This document shows positions 13,318 to 25,690 of a DNA stretch of 64,000 bases, in pieces. Each line of letters opens with the position of its first letter. The first letter of the stretch is position 1. The notes under the pieces are model-generated. The model was not told the DNA's origin. It was given only the letters and a program-made list of their open reading frames with translations, and ran no database searches. A program made the position numbers and the translations under genes. The stretch spans positions 44,780,486-44,844,485 of the forward strand of contig NC_090761.1 of assembly GCF_036898095.1 (NCBI RefSeq), given 5' to 3'. The DNA comes from Palaemon carinicauda (Eukaryota > Arthropoda > Malacostraca > Decapoda > Palaemonidae).

Positions 13318-13770
13318 ACTAGAGGGGCACTCAGAAGAGGGCATGCCTTCACCACGCCTGGCAGTCTTATTTTGCTCTGAACTTCATTGTGTACTTGTAA
13401 TTCTATGTATTTTCTTCAAAATCAAATGAATTTGTCCTTGGGTCATACCTCACATGTGCATCAAGTTTGGTTGAGATTGGTTCAATAGTTTTTGAGTAAT
13501 GTTCACAAACAAAAAGTAAACTAACAAATTATTTACCATTTATTAACATTGCCATTATTTTAAAAGTACTGCTGAGTATTGGTACTCTATCCAAAATGTT
13601 ACAGATTCATCCTTGGAACATACTCAACATTGCTACCAAGTTTGGTTAAAATCGGTATAGTAGATTTTGTGTAAACTTGCTCACAAACAAACAAATAAAT
13701 GAATGACGACAAGGGTGAATACTCACCCTTCGCAAAACCCTTCGATTTTGCCGAAGGCAATAAGGTTTTG
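13318..13770 (+). mobile_element. Dispersed element with internal duplication and two 3' hairpins
   Basis: It opens AACTAGAGGGGCACTCAGAA followed by GAGGGCATGCCTTCACCACG. Two related units about 175 bp apart follow: CAAGTTTGGTTGAGATTGGT at about 13469 and CCAAGTTTGGTTAAAATCGG at about 13649. Each ends in CACAAACAAA-type runs. Two adjacent stem-loops then close it: AAGGGTGA/TCACCCTT at 13711-13730 and CCTTCG/CGAAGG at 13739-13757. The CAAGTTTGGTTGAAATCGGTT motif is widespread in animal repeats. The element class is not recognised; the 3' hairpins would suit a retroelement end. Confidence 0.55.
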
Positions 13771-13830
13771 GGAATTATTGTGTCTTATATTCAGCCTGCT
13801 GTTTGGTATATTTATTCAAAATGTTTTCTA

Positions 13831-13850
13831 CACACACACACACACACACC
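13831..13850 (+). repeat. Short (CA)n array
   Basis: About ten CA units. Confidence 0.95.
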
Positions 13851-14502
13851 TCTGCGTGTGATACTGTCTTGCTCACACAAATTTAATGCCGAACGGACTC
13901 CCAAAACAATGCATAGCTTCGCAGAACTAGAAAACGTTTATTATTTTTATATCTATGTTTAGCGATTTACAACTGGGTGACATCGATTCGGTTGAAATGG
14001 CACTGCTTTATAAAATGCAGTTCCAAATACATCAGATGGGCGTGGCGAAATCACGTATTTTATTTTCAATAGCTTTTACCTTCGTTTTGTTAACCTTCTT
14101 GTCCCGATTTTCAGAGGGAGTGACAGAATAGCATTCCGTTTGTGTCGGTTCGTATGCATGGAGTCCCGCCCTCCCTTGTTTATAGGCTGATGCCGCCCGC
14201 ACTTTTCATATGATACCCCCACCCTCCTGTTTTTGTTTATATTTAGAAACACGCTCGCTGTTCGGGACATTTATTCAGCTGTACTGTACTTTAGTTATTT
14301 TACTCGTCTTCAAACTAATTTCTTGCATTTTTTTTCTGCAGAAAGTGTGAATGGGTGTATGTAGGTGCCTCAAAATAATAATATTTAAACCTTATATTGA
14401 ATGCTAGCTGGTAGTGTTCATATATAAACGCATTCGTTTGCAAGTAAATGGGCTAATAAGTGGCCGTTGGAATGAATGGAAGAAGATGGATAGTACCTTC
14501 GT

Positions 14503-14503
<1 letters not shown>

Positions 14504-14571
<68 letters not shown>

Positions 14572-14582
14572 TATAGATATAT
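14504..14582 (+). repeat. (AT)n array ending in GATA units
   Basis: About 33 AT units followed by TAGATATAGATATAT. Confidence 0.97.
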
Positions 14583-15004
14583 CCAAGCGATCCCTTCCTT
14601 CTTTCACTTAATTATAAAAAGGGTAATTTTTTTGTTAGTAAATCGTTCATTTTGATTTTATTAGCCATGAATATATTTATGTACATCCGCCTCTTTGAAG
14701 ATGACATCACCACCATTTAAATGCTGGCAATATGAATACGTAGCTACGATGACTGGCAAGTTGTGTTATTTGCACCGAGTATAAGTTTGAAAAAGGCAGT
14801 CATCATCCTCGTCGGGTTTCTTACAGAATTAATCTGGTTGATAAAAGAGGTACTGTGTCATGGCAATAAGCTGCTTTTTTAGTTGGGTTTCCAGGGAAAT
14901 CGCGTAGATGTTCTTTTCCACCTCTTGGTTGGGATAATCCTTTTTGTCCACATGTCGCATCTGTTTGAAAATCATCCCGATGGAAAGTTGGTTTTGTTGA
15001 TATG

Positions 15005-15006
<2 letters not shown>

Positions 15007-15072
<66 letters not shown>
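15007..15072 (+). repeat. (CT)n array
   Basis: About 32 uninterrupted CT units. Confidence 0.98.
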
Positions 15073-15075
<3 letters not shown>

Positions 15076-16469
15076 ACGCAAGTGGATTATGTAGGATTTT
15101 CTTATTTCAATATATCTCTGTTGATATAGCGGTAGATTTAGATTATATACCTGATTATTAGTTGGTTGTTTTTAGCTGTAGCTTTGGCTAGAGAGAAAAT
15201 CGACATATATGAGAAATCCTTACCCATGGAGGGTGAAACGATTGTGTGTGTATGTATTTCAAAACCTGTACAGTAACACTAAATTCTCATGTTATACTGT
15301 TGTAATGCATATAGGATTTCCTTTGTATGGACCGGCATTCACGAGATCGGAAATGTTTCATGATATTTGTAAGGGTCATATGATCAGGCTAAATAAATGG
15401 ATTCCATTTTTTCTTAGTATTAGTTTGTAAGCCTGACTACTCTGTACATGTATTCTTAAAATGGAAGTAACTGTGTACCTAATTTTACTGCTCGACATAA
15501 TGAGAAAATTTATGTAATACTTGCTACATTTAACTATTAAAGTATACATTCTCGCTTGTGATGTAAGCTGTCGTGTTTCCTTACTATCATGAGGCTGGAT
15601 GAGTTGGATAACCCGGTTGTGTTCATGTTGACTTGAACGGCCATTCATGTATCGGATGTGTAATCGATAATAAAAATAGTAAAATATAAACAGGTTCACT
15701 TGTAAATCCACTGAACTGACTATATCGGAGACTTCACTGAGTTCAATCCTTGCTCAGAGTTGCTAGTATTCACTGAAACATCACCTACCTATGAGTGACG
15801 GGTGGACGGTGGGTCCCGTAGCAGAGTGGTTTTGTAATTATTTATTAAGGTACAAATTCCTTGGACAGTGTTTGATCCCAGATTATCACACCCAAGTCCA
15901 CCAAGTCGTATATGGGTATTAGTATTTGTAGGGTCAATTTTAATATGTTTGGGACCTCCAATGTAAAAAAGACATTTGCTTGAAAATTTTTGCCCATTCA
16001 TCACAGAAATGTGGCTTTGAATTAAAACAGAACGCCAGTCGATGCTGCATTCATCTTTTGATTGCTGAGTGAAGGATGATCCACTTGTGAGTAAATTTGA
16101 AGAGCAGCTGCTGCATCATGTTTACTCAGCTTACCAGCAGTGCAATGACCCCCTCCCCCTCTCCCTCTGCCTCTCCCTCTCCTTTCTTTTAATACATCTA
16201 CTTACGCCACTCTCCTCTGTCTTGAACACATTAGCTGGTCCTTTCTTTCTGACACCTCACCCACAATTTTTATCACTTCCAAGTGGTTCCTCACATCTCC
16301 TAGTTCTTCACATTTCGCCAATCTACAGTCTACGGCCACTTAACCTTTGAGAATCAATTTACTACATTAGTTTCTTGTCACAGCATGTACCTATTTCAGT
16401 CCACATTACTCTACATTTAACTCGCAAATAGTTCCTCATAACAGTCGTACATTTCCATCCAGTATTCTT

Positions 16470-16564
16470 TAACAGGAAAGCTATCCAATCTTGGAGCCCT
16501 TGGGCTCATAGCGACATGCTTTTCCAACTAGGGTTGTAGCATAGCTAGTAATAATAATAATAAT
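16470..16564 (-). mobile_element. Dispersed repeat, CTACAACCCTAGTTGG family, copy 2 (short)
   Basis: On the minus strand it reads (TTA)n, CTAGCTATGCTACAACCCTA, GTTGGAAAAGCATGTCGCTA, TGAGCCCAAGGGCTCCAAGA and TTTCCTGTTAA. It matches the start of copy 1 and has the same trinucleotide array at the same end, which indicates a shared element rather than chance. Confidence 0.72.
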
Positions 16565-16973
16565 GACTGCATGAATTTCTAGTTTTGCTCCCCATAAACA
16601 CCACATGTCCCAGCCATAGTAAAGCTGAGCCAGTGTTTGCCCTCCCTTCTTCCTGTAATATTATTCAGTAAACACTGCGGGAAAGCGATTACGTAAAGCG
16701 TTCTGAGCTTTAAGCGTCAGCTCCTTTAAATTGAGGTCGAGGGGACAGTTCAGGTGGAATAACATGCGGAGGAGGATGTCTTTTTGTTCAACCCACAGGA
16801 AGTGACTTCCGGAAACATTACCTCGTCGACAGCAGCTTCTTATTGGGAGTTAACAGCAGGGATGGGATCGGGTGCAGTGGGATGTTCAACATCAAGTCTT
16901 TTATTGCTCAAAAATTACTTTTCGCTTGTGAGCACTTCCCTTGATCATTGTTAAGTTCATTGACGTTGCAGTA

Positions 16974-16974
16974 C

Positions 16975-17056
<82 letters not shown>
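16974..17056 (+). repeat. (GT)n then (AT)n array
   Basis: Seven GT units pass into about 34 AT units. Confidence 0.97.
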
Positions 17057-17058
<2 letters not shown>

Positions 17059-17468
17059 TAATGTATAATTAGGATGTTATCAGGATGTTAATTATTTCTT
17101 TAAATTGTTGTCTTGATTAGTTCCAAGCCTCATATTCTTCAGTGGATTTAATTTTCACACGAAACGTTCTTTGTTTTCTTACATTTATCGTTGGCGTTTA
17201 TATAAATTTTAAAATATGCCACTCACTATTAGTAGCTGTTCCACTTTCATTGTCTGGTTATGTGAAGGTATAAGACACTTATGTAGAGGTGGATTATGGG
17301 CAAACCCATACAAAAGCTGTAACTTTAAGTTTAGTAAGCTCATGCTTATTTCAGTGTAACATGCTTGTTGGAAGGATTTGGGCATTTATTAGGCTTCCAA
17401 GAATTTAGATTAGGTTTTGTAGAGCCTTTCTCTTCTTTGTTTCTATATTTATGAAGCGACCACCTTGG

Positions 17469-17669
17469 CAAGTAGTTTCTAATATGAAGCATCAAGTAGT
17501 TTCTGATATGAAGCATCTGATATGAAGCATCAAGTAGTTTCGAATATGAAGCATCTGATATGAAGCATCAAGTAGTTTCTAATATGAAGCATCTAATATG
17601 AAGCATCAAGTAGTTTCTAATATGAAGCATCTGATATGAAGCATCAAGTAGTTTCTAATATGAAGCATC
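17469..17669 (+). repeat. 38-bp minisatellite with nested 14-bp unit
   Basis: About five units of AAGTAGTTTCTAATATGAAG plus CATC and TGATATGAAGCATC. The 38-bp period is itself made from the TATGAAGCATC motif repeated at 24 and 14 bp. Copies vary at a few positions (CTAATATG, CGAATATG, CTGATATG). Confidence 0.95.
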
Positions 17670-17681
17670 AGTGGTACATAC

Positions 17682-17918
17682 CGTCACCCTCATTTTCTCC
17701 ACTTGTTGGGAAATAAAAAAAAAAAAAAACTCATTTCCTAATTCTTTATATCATTGTGTTGAGCTTCAATTCACAAATTCTAATTAACAAATTCTTCTGT
17801 TAAGAATTTGTGAATTGAAGCTCAAGTCAATGATATAAAGAATTAGGAAAAGAGTTTTTTTTTTGATTTCCCAACAAGTGGAGAAAATGACCTAGGCAGT
17901 TAGTTTATGAGGGTGACG
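17682..17918. repeat. Long inverted repeat (foldback/MITE-like)
   Basis: The left arm, 17682-17781, begins CGTCACCCTCATTTTCTCC; the right arm, 17803-17918, is its reverse complement ending GAGGGTGACG. The arms share AACAAGTGGAGAAAAT, AATTAGGAAA, TTCTTTATATCA and TTGAGCTTCAATTCACAAAT. About 22 bp in the right arm near 17890-17909 are extra, and the poly-A and poly-T tracts differ in length. The central loop is about 21 nt. No target-site duplication was identified. Confidence 0.92.
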
Positions 17919-18194
17919 ATATTTGGATGAGACTAGTAATCAAATAGATATGTAATTTAGTATCAATTTTGTAAAGAGTGTTGACAGGTACTATATCTCT
18001 GTGATTAATTTTTATATGTAAGGCTTAATGTAAGAAAAATGTGTATAAATATTTGGAGAGTACTGTAATTAGGCTTCGTAATTTCCAACATAATGCTGGG
18101 CTCATACGGCAGGGTAATCTCCCCTTTCGATAATAATAACACGATGTCAGAGAATTATTGAATCTTACCTTGACGTCTTTTATAAAGTGTACAT

Positions 18195-18470
18195 ATATCA
18201 CCACCCTCATCATCATCAGTCATAGTTAGTCCACTGTAGGACAAAGGCTTCAGACACATCCTTCTAGTCCTGTCTGTTTATGATCTCTCTATGCCAGTCT
18301 GTACCCGTAAATGTTCTTAGTTCGTCAATCCGTAGTCTTCTCTTCCTTCCCCTGCTTCTTTTGCCATCTCTAGGAACGTATTCTGCGATTCTTAATGTCC
18401 ATCTATTATATCTCATTCTCATTTTATATGTCCTGCCTATGTCCATTTTCTTTTCTTATATGTTAGAATC
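18195..18470 (-). pseudogene. Non-LTR retrotransposon 3' end, second decayed remnant
   Basis: On the minus strand the frame reads MDIGRTYKMRMRYNRWTLRI, then AEYVPRDGKRSRGRKRRLRI, DELRTFTGTDWHREIINRQD and a stop. It continues with EAFVLQWTNYD and a TGATGATGATGAGG tail near 18200. These correspond to the C-terminal segment (WAGHIARM, RW, RPRGR-like, DW..A) that ends many LINE ORFs. It is truncated at the 5' side, has an internal stop, and the TGA-repeat tail marks the true 3' end. It appears to be a different family or lineage from the 7.4 kb copy. Confidence 0.8.
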
Positions 18471-18737
18471 TCCTCTAATTTAGTTTGCTTTTGTATCCAC
18501 ACATACACACACACAAATTTATTTTCGGTCTTCAGTATTCACTTCATTGATTCTCGGGAAATTATGTAGGGTTTTGTTCACAGCACTAACCTAAATCTAC
18601 CAATAATGACTAACCACCCAGATATAATTTTTCAGTATCTAAGTCCACCGATGCACTATGGATTTTCTAGAATTATCCATAAGACGTTTTGCTGTGAAAG
18701 TGAAATATGTTCTCTTCTAACGGATATGCTCGATGGG

Positions 18738-18857
18738 GACCCCCCCCCCCAAACCTCCCCCCCCCCCCCCCACCCCCCACACACACAAACACACACTCCA
18801 GATTGGAAACTACAAAGGAATAAACTACGATGAAAATTAGTCTGGAATTTACTCTCT

Positions 18858-18932
<75 letters not shown>
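18738..18932 (+). repeat. C runs, (CA)n and (CT)n cluster
   Basis: C runs (18740-18778) with short A interruptions, ACACAC to about 18797, 55 bp of unique DNA, then (CT)n at 18852-18932 with one TCC interruption. The frames here, including a 142-codon minus-strand frame, are Arg/Glu repeat translations. Confidence 0.95.
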
Positions 18933-18933
<1 letters not shown>

Positions 18934-19768
18934 TACCTGTCGCACATTGTCTGATTTCGTATATTAAGAGAATATCAAGTTTAATTCTGTTGATAATCTT
19001 GTTATATAGCAATTTATCATCATTACCGAGAACTCTGCTAGGGAATATTGATATTGCTTCACCAATTTTTTTGTCTGCTGTCACATTTATATGTTCGGGT
19101 ACTTAGTAGTATTAATTAGCACACTTTGACATTGACATTCATGCTACAAGTGTCTATTGTCTTCTATTTCGTCGATTTGCGAGGGTTTCATGCTAAAAAA
19201 CTAATCAGAGAGAGAAACTAATAATCGTAATGACAATTGGCGAGTATTTAACAAGCTAATAATGACAGAAAAGTGCATATTTTTACCCTCTTGAATACAA
19301 TTTTGCGTGTTATATATGACTGTGTTGCATTTAAGCCTAAAGGTGTACATACGCTGCAACCATAACTCATTTTTATGCCCTTTAACTACCTTGACTGCTT
19401 ATCGTTAATCATAATAATGGCAGCAGACATGCTAAGGCAAATTAAGGGATCACCTGTCGAAAGCATTACATCTGCGTCAGTGCTTCGCACGAAGGCCTAC
19501 AGCCTCAGCGTTTTACATGAAATATAAATGATCTCACGCAGCCTCATGGTAGTTCCTGGATTTCGTAGAGTAGGAAGTGTGCGTAGGCCTACGCGGAAAC
19601 GATTTCACTTTTGCAGGCTGCGGTGATTCTCCGTTGTTTAAGATGAAAACTTTAACGTAAAGGTTTACATTCATAATTCCTCCATATTTTTTTCTTTAGA
19701 AATTTTATATCAATGGCAATATGCATTAAGTAATCACTATTATATATCAAAGAGCAAGTATCGGGAGC

Positions 19769-19769
<1 letters not shown>

Positions 19770-19832
<63 letters not shown>

Positions 19833-19857
19833 ATATATTTATATATATATATATATC
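19770..19857 (+). repeat. Interrupted (AT)n array
   Basis: (AT)n blocks with TTATATAT and ATATTATAATAT interruptions. Confidence 0.95.
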
Positions 19858-20307
19858 CCCTTTCCTGGGATAGCGGGGAGTACGCATACCCTGTGAGAGG
19901 GGATGCGTGTGTGCATATTTTATTCAAATTTATAGACGTAATTTTTTAGGGGTCACGTACACATAATAAAGGAGGATAAAAGTCATCGAAATTTTTCATT
20001 ATTGGACGTAGTGAAATGAAACGGGGTTTAATCAGTATGAACTTAATATTTTTTTTTTACATAAGTACACTGAATAAGGGTTTTGAATATTTGTTTCTTA
20101 CGATGAATAAGAAAGGAATTCATAGGCCATGCGTTCGTGGGAAAAAATTCCGTATGTCAGCAAGTCTTGTCATCACCAACAAGCGTCCTTGCGAGGTGGT
20201 TGTGGTTAGCGGAAGTGGGGACAACCAGACCCCACAGCTGCACACACACACGAACACACATGCACACAGTCCGGAACCTGCCTCGTTGGCAGATTTGAGA
20301 TATATTC

Positions 20308-20310
<3 letters not shown>

Positions 20311-20372
<62 letters not shown>
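20311..20372 (+). repeat. (GA)n array
   Basis: About 31 uninterrupted GA units. Confidence 0.98.
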
Positions 20373-20375
<3 letters not shown>

Positions 20376-20467
20376 TCGTTTTTATGGGGGGTTGTTTTGA
20401 TTATTGAATTTCTGAGCGATTATAAAGTAAGTCAGAACTGCGAATAGATAGCCTAAACTTCTCTATC

Positions 20468-20469
<2 letters not shown>

Positions 20470-20517
<48 letters not shown>

Positions 20518-20584
20518 CGTGTATATATATATATATATATATAGTGTGTGTGTATACATGTATATATATATTTATATATTTATA

Positions 20585-20642
<58 letters not shown>
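20470..20642 (+). repeat. Mixed (AT)n/(GT)n array
   Basis: Alternating AT and GT blocks: AT, GTGTGTGTGTGCGTG, AT, GTGTGTGTATACATG, AT with TTTATATATT units, then a long AT block. Confidence 0.96.
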
Positions 20643-20646
<4 letters not shown>

Positions 20647-21288
20647 AGACTAAGTTGTTCAGTGCATGTTCACTTGTTCAAGTGTATGAGATGATAGGAA
20701 TCAAGAAGTGGACAGAACAAGGATGCGGACAAAATCGGACCTTCATGAAACGTTGATTTTTATGGGATTTTTTATTGATCCTGGATTATGCCGTTTCACG
20801 TTATATAACCCGAAAAGATGTATTTTCCCTGTGATAAGTTGGGAACGTTGTCAAATAGAAAAGGAAACTCAGTCATTTATGACTTGGCAATGATCCAATG
20901 GTATCTTTTTCACAAACTAGTGGTTTTTTTTTTTCTTTTTTAAATGTAAAGTTCTGTATAATTAACATTATTTTTTTCTGTCCAGAGAACTTTCGGGACA
21001 CGAGTTTATTTTTCAAGTATATACACTTGTGAGAAAAATTACGACTGCTTAAATGCCATACCATGTTTAAGCCTAAAATATTTGCAAATAAATGTGGGCT
21101 ATGATGTTACAATTGTAGATAATTACGTTGCAGACAAGTTCAGATATCTTGCGTAAATGCTTCTTTTTCTGTATTTACAGTAGTTAACGTCATGAAAAAA
21201 ATAATTTGACGAATGCAAAGGTATATATTGTCTGTAATGCCTTTGATAAATGAAAACGCATTAGTTTGTCATGGTAAAATAACAAAGG

Positions 21289-21291
<3 letters not shown>

Positions 21292-21342
<51 letters not shown>
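21292..21342 (+). repeat. (CT)n array
   Basis: About 25 uninterrupted CT units. Confidence 0.98.
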
Positions 21343-21346
<4 letters not shown>

Positions 21347-22340
21347 GTGGAGTGGATTTGTTTGTATTGCTCTCGAAGTACTTTTCTGCTATCTTTATGA
21401 AGCTTGATTAAACTAATTTATTATATAGGCGACGTTGTGATTGCTCCTGGTTGCTCAGCCTTTATTTTGTTTACATTTCTGTCATCTTTATATTGTCATA
21501 TTACTAATCTTTGATGGATGGCTATTAAAGAGGACAGGTTTGCCCTTATTTTCAATATGTATAGTTTCCCTTGATTAGAACATTAGCTTTATATACACCC
21601 TAATAAGGCCTAAGATATTGAGCGATATCTGTAAAATGGAATTTCAAGCGATTACTATAGAGTTACTATATATTTTTCGTTTAAATCATTATTTTGTCGT
21701 ATTTTTTATTATAATTTGTAGTATTTAAGTTTCTTTTGCATATTTCTTAAACATATTTTTAATTTGTATTGTGATATCGATATTCAAATATTTACTTTAA
21801 AAAAAAAAAAAACTATTTTTCCGGTAAAGGCAAAGGAGCACTTTACTGTACACGTACAGTACATGTCTATAAAGCAAAATATCCTTATTCAAGGTTTTAG
21901 TGCTGACACGTGAACGCATATAGTATAGGCAATCATTTTGACTCTCGAAGGCTCTATGATACGGGTACAGAAATAAGGAAATTCTGCAGCTAAGATTATT
22001 GCCTTTTTTTCTTAGAAAAGAAATACGTAGGTTCAAGGTTAAGAAAAAAATTTGAAGAAAATGTCACGGCATGTTGTTGCAAACAGGTTGGCCTTCCTCG
22101 TTTGTTTCTTCTTATACCCATTATACAGAACAACAACGGAAGCTTAAATTCCTTGTTTCGAGGCCTGTAACCTTCTGGTTATTTCATGACAGATTTGACA
22201 CTGACACACAGCAGCACATGGTCTGGAGAGAGAGAAAATTATTTTTTTCAAGGGCATTCGTTCTAATCACAGAAAATCTATTTTGCTTTATTCACGATCG
22301 TCCGTTCTTTCTTAAATGTGATGCCCACTCTTCGAGGATG

Positions 22341-22366
22341 GTGTGTGTGTGTGTGTGTGTGTGTTT
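22341..22366 (+). repeat. Short (GT)n array
   Basis: About 12 GT units followed by a T run. Confidence 0.95.
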
Positions 22367-22496
22367 TTTATACAGATATTATTAAAATTTTCTTTGCTTT
22401 TGTTTTTTCATTATTTTACGTGTGTAAAAGTTTTAGACTGGTTGCTTGTAGCTATAATGTATAATATTTTGTTCTTATTTTATTCTCTCTCTAGTG

Positions 22497-22521
22497 TTTT
22501 TTTTTTTTTTTTTTTTTTTTT
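22497..22521 (+). repeat. Poly-T tract
   Basis: About 25 T in a row. No retrocopy was seen next to it. Confidence 0.95.
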
Positions 22522-25385
22522 GCATTGGAGATTTTATAATCTCTGGAGTTTTATACAGTATCAGCTGTAGTAGTTTAAAAATTTCAGACATGGAATTAGT
22601 TTCATAGGGTTTTGGGGTTGTGGAAACTACACAAATGTGTTGAACTTCCATTGAGGATAAGTTATTTATATTGTGTACAACAAAAAATGTTAGGTCCTGT
22701 TGCATTGGCTTATTACGTGAAGTTACTTTTAACTTTCTTCAGATTATTATAGTAACTTGTGAATACCACGGCTGCTAGGCTAGAGAAGCCTGTGTCTTGC
22801 ACATTGTTAGACAACTCTACAACCAACTAACCATATGTGTCTTAGTAATATTTTTTATGAATTGTATCCAAAGCCGACTTATTATGGTAGGGACCCAAAC
22901 GCATGTATTAAATATTTTCTTATTGAAAGTAAAGGTACATTTATCCCATTTGCATCGTCTTCAGCGACTTTTTAGGGGAAAAAGAATGACTATCTTTAAT
23001 TGAATTTCCAAGTTTAGCTTGGGGCGAAAGTCGTCTTATGCATAATTCTGAGCTCGTAAGAAGCCTGAATGTTTTATAAAGGGGCTAGTAAAGAGCCCCC
23101 AAATAAAGGAGGTGATGGCTAGGGGCTAAATGGGGCTAGAAGAAATATTTGGAGGTTTTAGGCTTAGACAGACAGGCACCTTTAGATCTGCGCTACCCGA
23201 CGACGGCCGCTATAGGAGAGAGACGTCTTCATAAACAAACCGAGGAAGACCGCTTGGACAAGGTCGCGGAATTTATGAAACACATCGGTTTGTTTGTATA
23301 TTCTCTTCCTTGGCTATGTTAGCAGGAATGCAAACACTGTAAATGTGATGCAGTGTGTTTTTACTGTTAGGTTCAATGTGTGTGTACTATGTGTGTTTGA
23401 ACCGGTGTCATTAATTCATATCGTTTTTGATGTTTTCTATAAAAATATTTTCGATTACTTATATAATCGATTATTTATTGTGCATTCATATAACCTCCCA
23501 CCGTATTGAATATTAGATTGATTCAGTGGGGCTGTGGTCAGTCCAATTCAAATGAAGGTTTATTGGTTTTTTTAGCGCCTTGTGTCTTTTCATTGGGACT
23601 ATGCAAACAATGGCCCACTAATTCAGGACAAGATTTATTTTAATGACTTTTTTATCATAATAAATGTGGGTAAATTACATACATCCACGATTTTTGTATG
23701 TAATTCAATATTTGCTTTATTTTTTTTGACAATAACAGTAGAATAATTATTTTCGTTTATAAAACGATATAACGATGTCTTTTGTGTGCGTAATCAAGGG
23801 GCCGTGAAATAGGTGTTTATGACAGGCCAATTCAAGCAATCAAGAAAAGGCCATAAAGAGCGCTAAGTGATAGATGAGACGGACCATCTAAACATCTGCT
23901 TTGACATCCAGGTGACTTCCTTAATGTGAGGTCGTCAACACCTGATTCTTAGACTTTTAAGTTTTGGTAGAATATTTTGTGTAATTTAAAGTTTATTCTA
24001 GCTACTGATTATAAAATTTTCTTTTGCAAAACTGTAAAAATTCAGTTCCAACACGAGTTTTGACTGTGTTTGTATCTTGATTTTCCTTGTTTTCCTTAAT
24101 AGAGCTAGCAAAGACGATTGTATTTCCATGGAAATCGTAAGGTTGGTTCATTTGGCTTGTAGATTCCAGATCAAACGACATGGTAATAAGGGTAAATAAG
24201 ATGTCGATAACGTACGGTTAATGTAATTGAAAAATTGTCTGTTATTGTTCCTTGGCTTGAGTATGAAATGGATGAATTGGTTAAATTTTTTGGATTGGAA
24301 TCATCATGCGATTGGCACTTGCGTTTTTTCCTATATTTATTTATAGACTGTAGCAATATGTCTTTCTCTCTTTACCTTTGTATTTATATGTTTATTTTTA
24401 TTCAATCGGTTGTATCTATCCATAGGGTGTGATTTTTATCTTAAACCATTGGTGAGAAATTTCTCCTGTAGGTCATGATATGCCTAGTACTGGTGGATCT
24501 CATTACTACCGCGTCCCCTTTCTTTGGTGCATAATAATGCAGTGTCAATCGTGTTATACTTCTTGGGATTTATAGGTCTTCAATTTATTAAAAACCCTAT
24601 CTTTTTAATCCCCAAAACTGCAGATTGACTTATAAATGAGCTCTGTAAAGACTTCTAATTTGCATGTGTTGCTAACACCACCTCGAATTGGTACCGTTGT
24701 GACACAGTTGCACCAGCTTTCTAGAGTAATTCTTGTTTACGCTGTGAAACCCGAAGGTAGTGGTTAGACAAGTTCCCTTAAGAGGGCGGCCCTATTACGA
24801 ATTCTAATGCCACTCTGTTAGCCAGTCTTCACATACAGGTGTGTGCGTTTGTGCTAAAATGATCATGATTTTCGTCTCTGGCTAAAATATTTATGTTATT
24901 GGAGTATGTTCTTGATTATTGATGATGTAGTTTCTATCAAAAGGAATTTGTCCTTTCCATTAACATATTACAGTCTCACTTTGTGATTATGGCGATGCAT
25001 TACACTGTGAAAAAATGCGTTTAGTTGCTCGGTAACGAAGTTTCACCCCTGACCCTGGCCTAATGATATTTAATCAGTTGTGGAAAGCTTTGGTTTATGT
25101 CTGCCAAGGCTGATGCACTTGCTGTATTTATTAGTAAAGTAAATAGGCTCTTCCCACCGGTGAAATCAGTTTGGTTTATCATTTACATTTATTTATGGTT
25201 TTATATATTTTTTGTGACCATAATAGGTATCGGATATAGTATGATATTTTTACTTGATAGATTAGGAAATGTGCTAACATTCATGTTTTAGGTTTTGTGT
25301 GGATCAAGATAAACTTATCATGTAAAGATAATGCATGCAAAATATCAATGCGCCGAAAGTTTTTCTTATTGGTAAATGCATATAA

Positions 25386-25416
25386 CTCTCTCTCTCTCTC
25401 TCGTGCATTCACACAA

Positions 25417-25457
<41 letters not shown>

Positions 25458-25460
25458 CAC
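25386..25460 (+). repeat. (CT)n, (CA)n, (TA)n series
   Basis: A short CT array, CGTGCATTCACACAAA, a CA array and a TA array in order. Confidence 0.95.
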
Positions 25461-25461
25461 A

Positions 25462-25534
25462 TTAAAATACACAATTTTCCGTGTATTTATGATAAATAAA
25501 ATAACCCACTATGTATTTTTCATACATTGTGGGT

Positions 25535-25541
<7 letters not shown>
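25462..25541. repeat. Two adjacent stem-loops
   Basis: AAATACAC pairs with GTGTATTT at about 25465-25489. AAAATAACCCACTATGTAT pairs with ATACATTGTGGGTTATTTT at about 25498-25541, with one mismatch. Both lie between two AT arrays. Confidence 0.85.
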
Positions 25542-25602
<61 letters not shown>

Positions 25603-25621
25603 GTGTGTATGTATGTACGTG

Positions 25622-25689
<68 letters not shown>

Positions 25690-25690
25690 T
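25541..25690 (+). repeat. (AT)n array with GTGTGTAT interruptions
   Basis: Three AT blocks are split by CCGTGTGTA and by GTGTGTATGTATGTACGTG. Confidence 0.96.

Larger units (their letters stand above)
21343..25380. other. Mostly plain intronic DNA
   Basis: Contains one (GT)n, one poly-T and a moderately GC-richer stretch at 23075-23290 with several CpGs (CCCGACGACGGCCGC). No gene is recognised. Confidence 0.55.
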
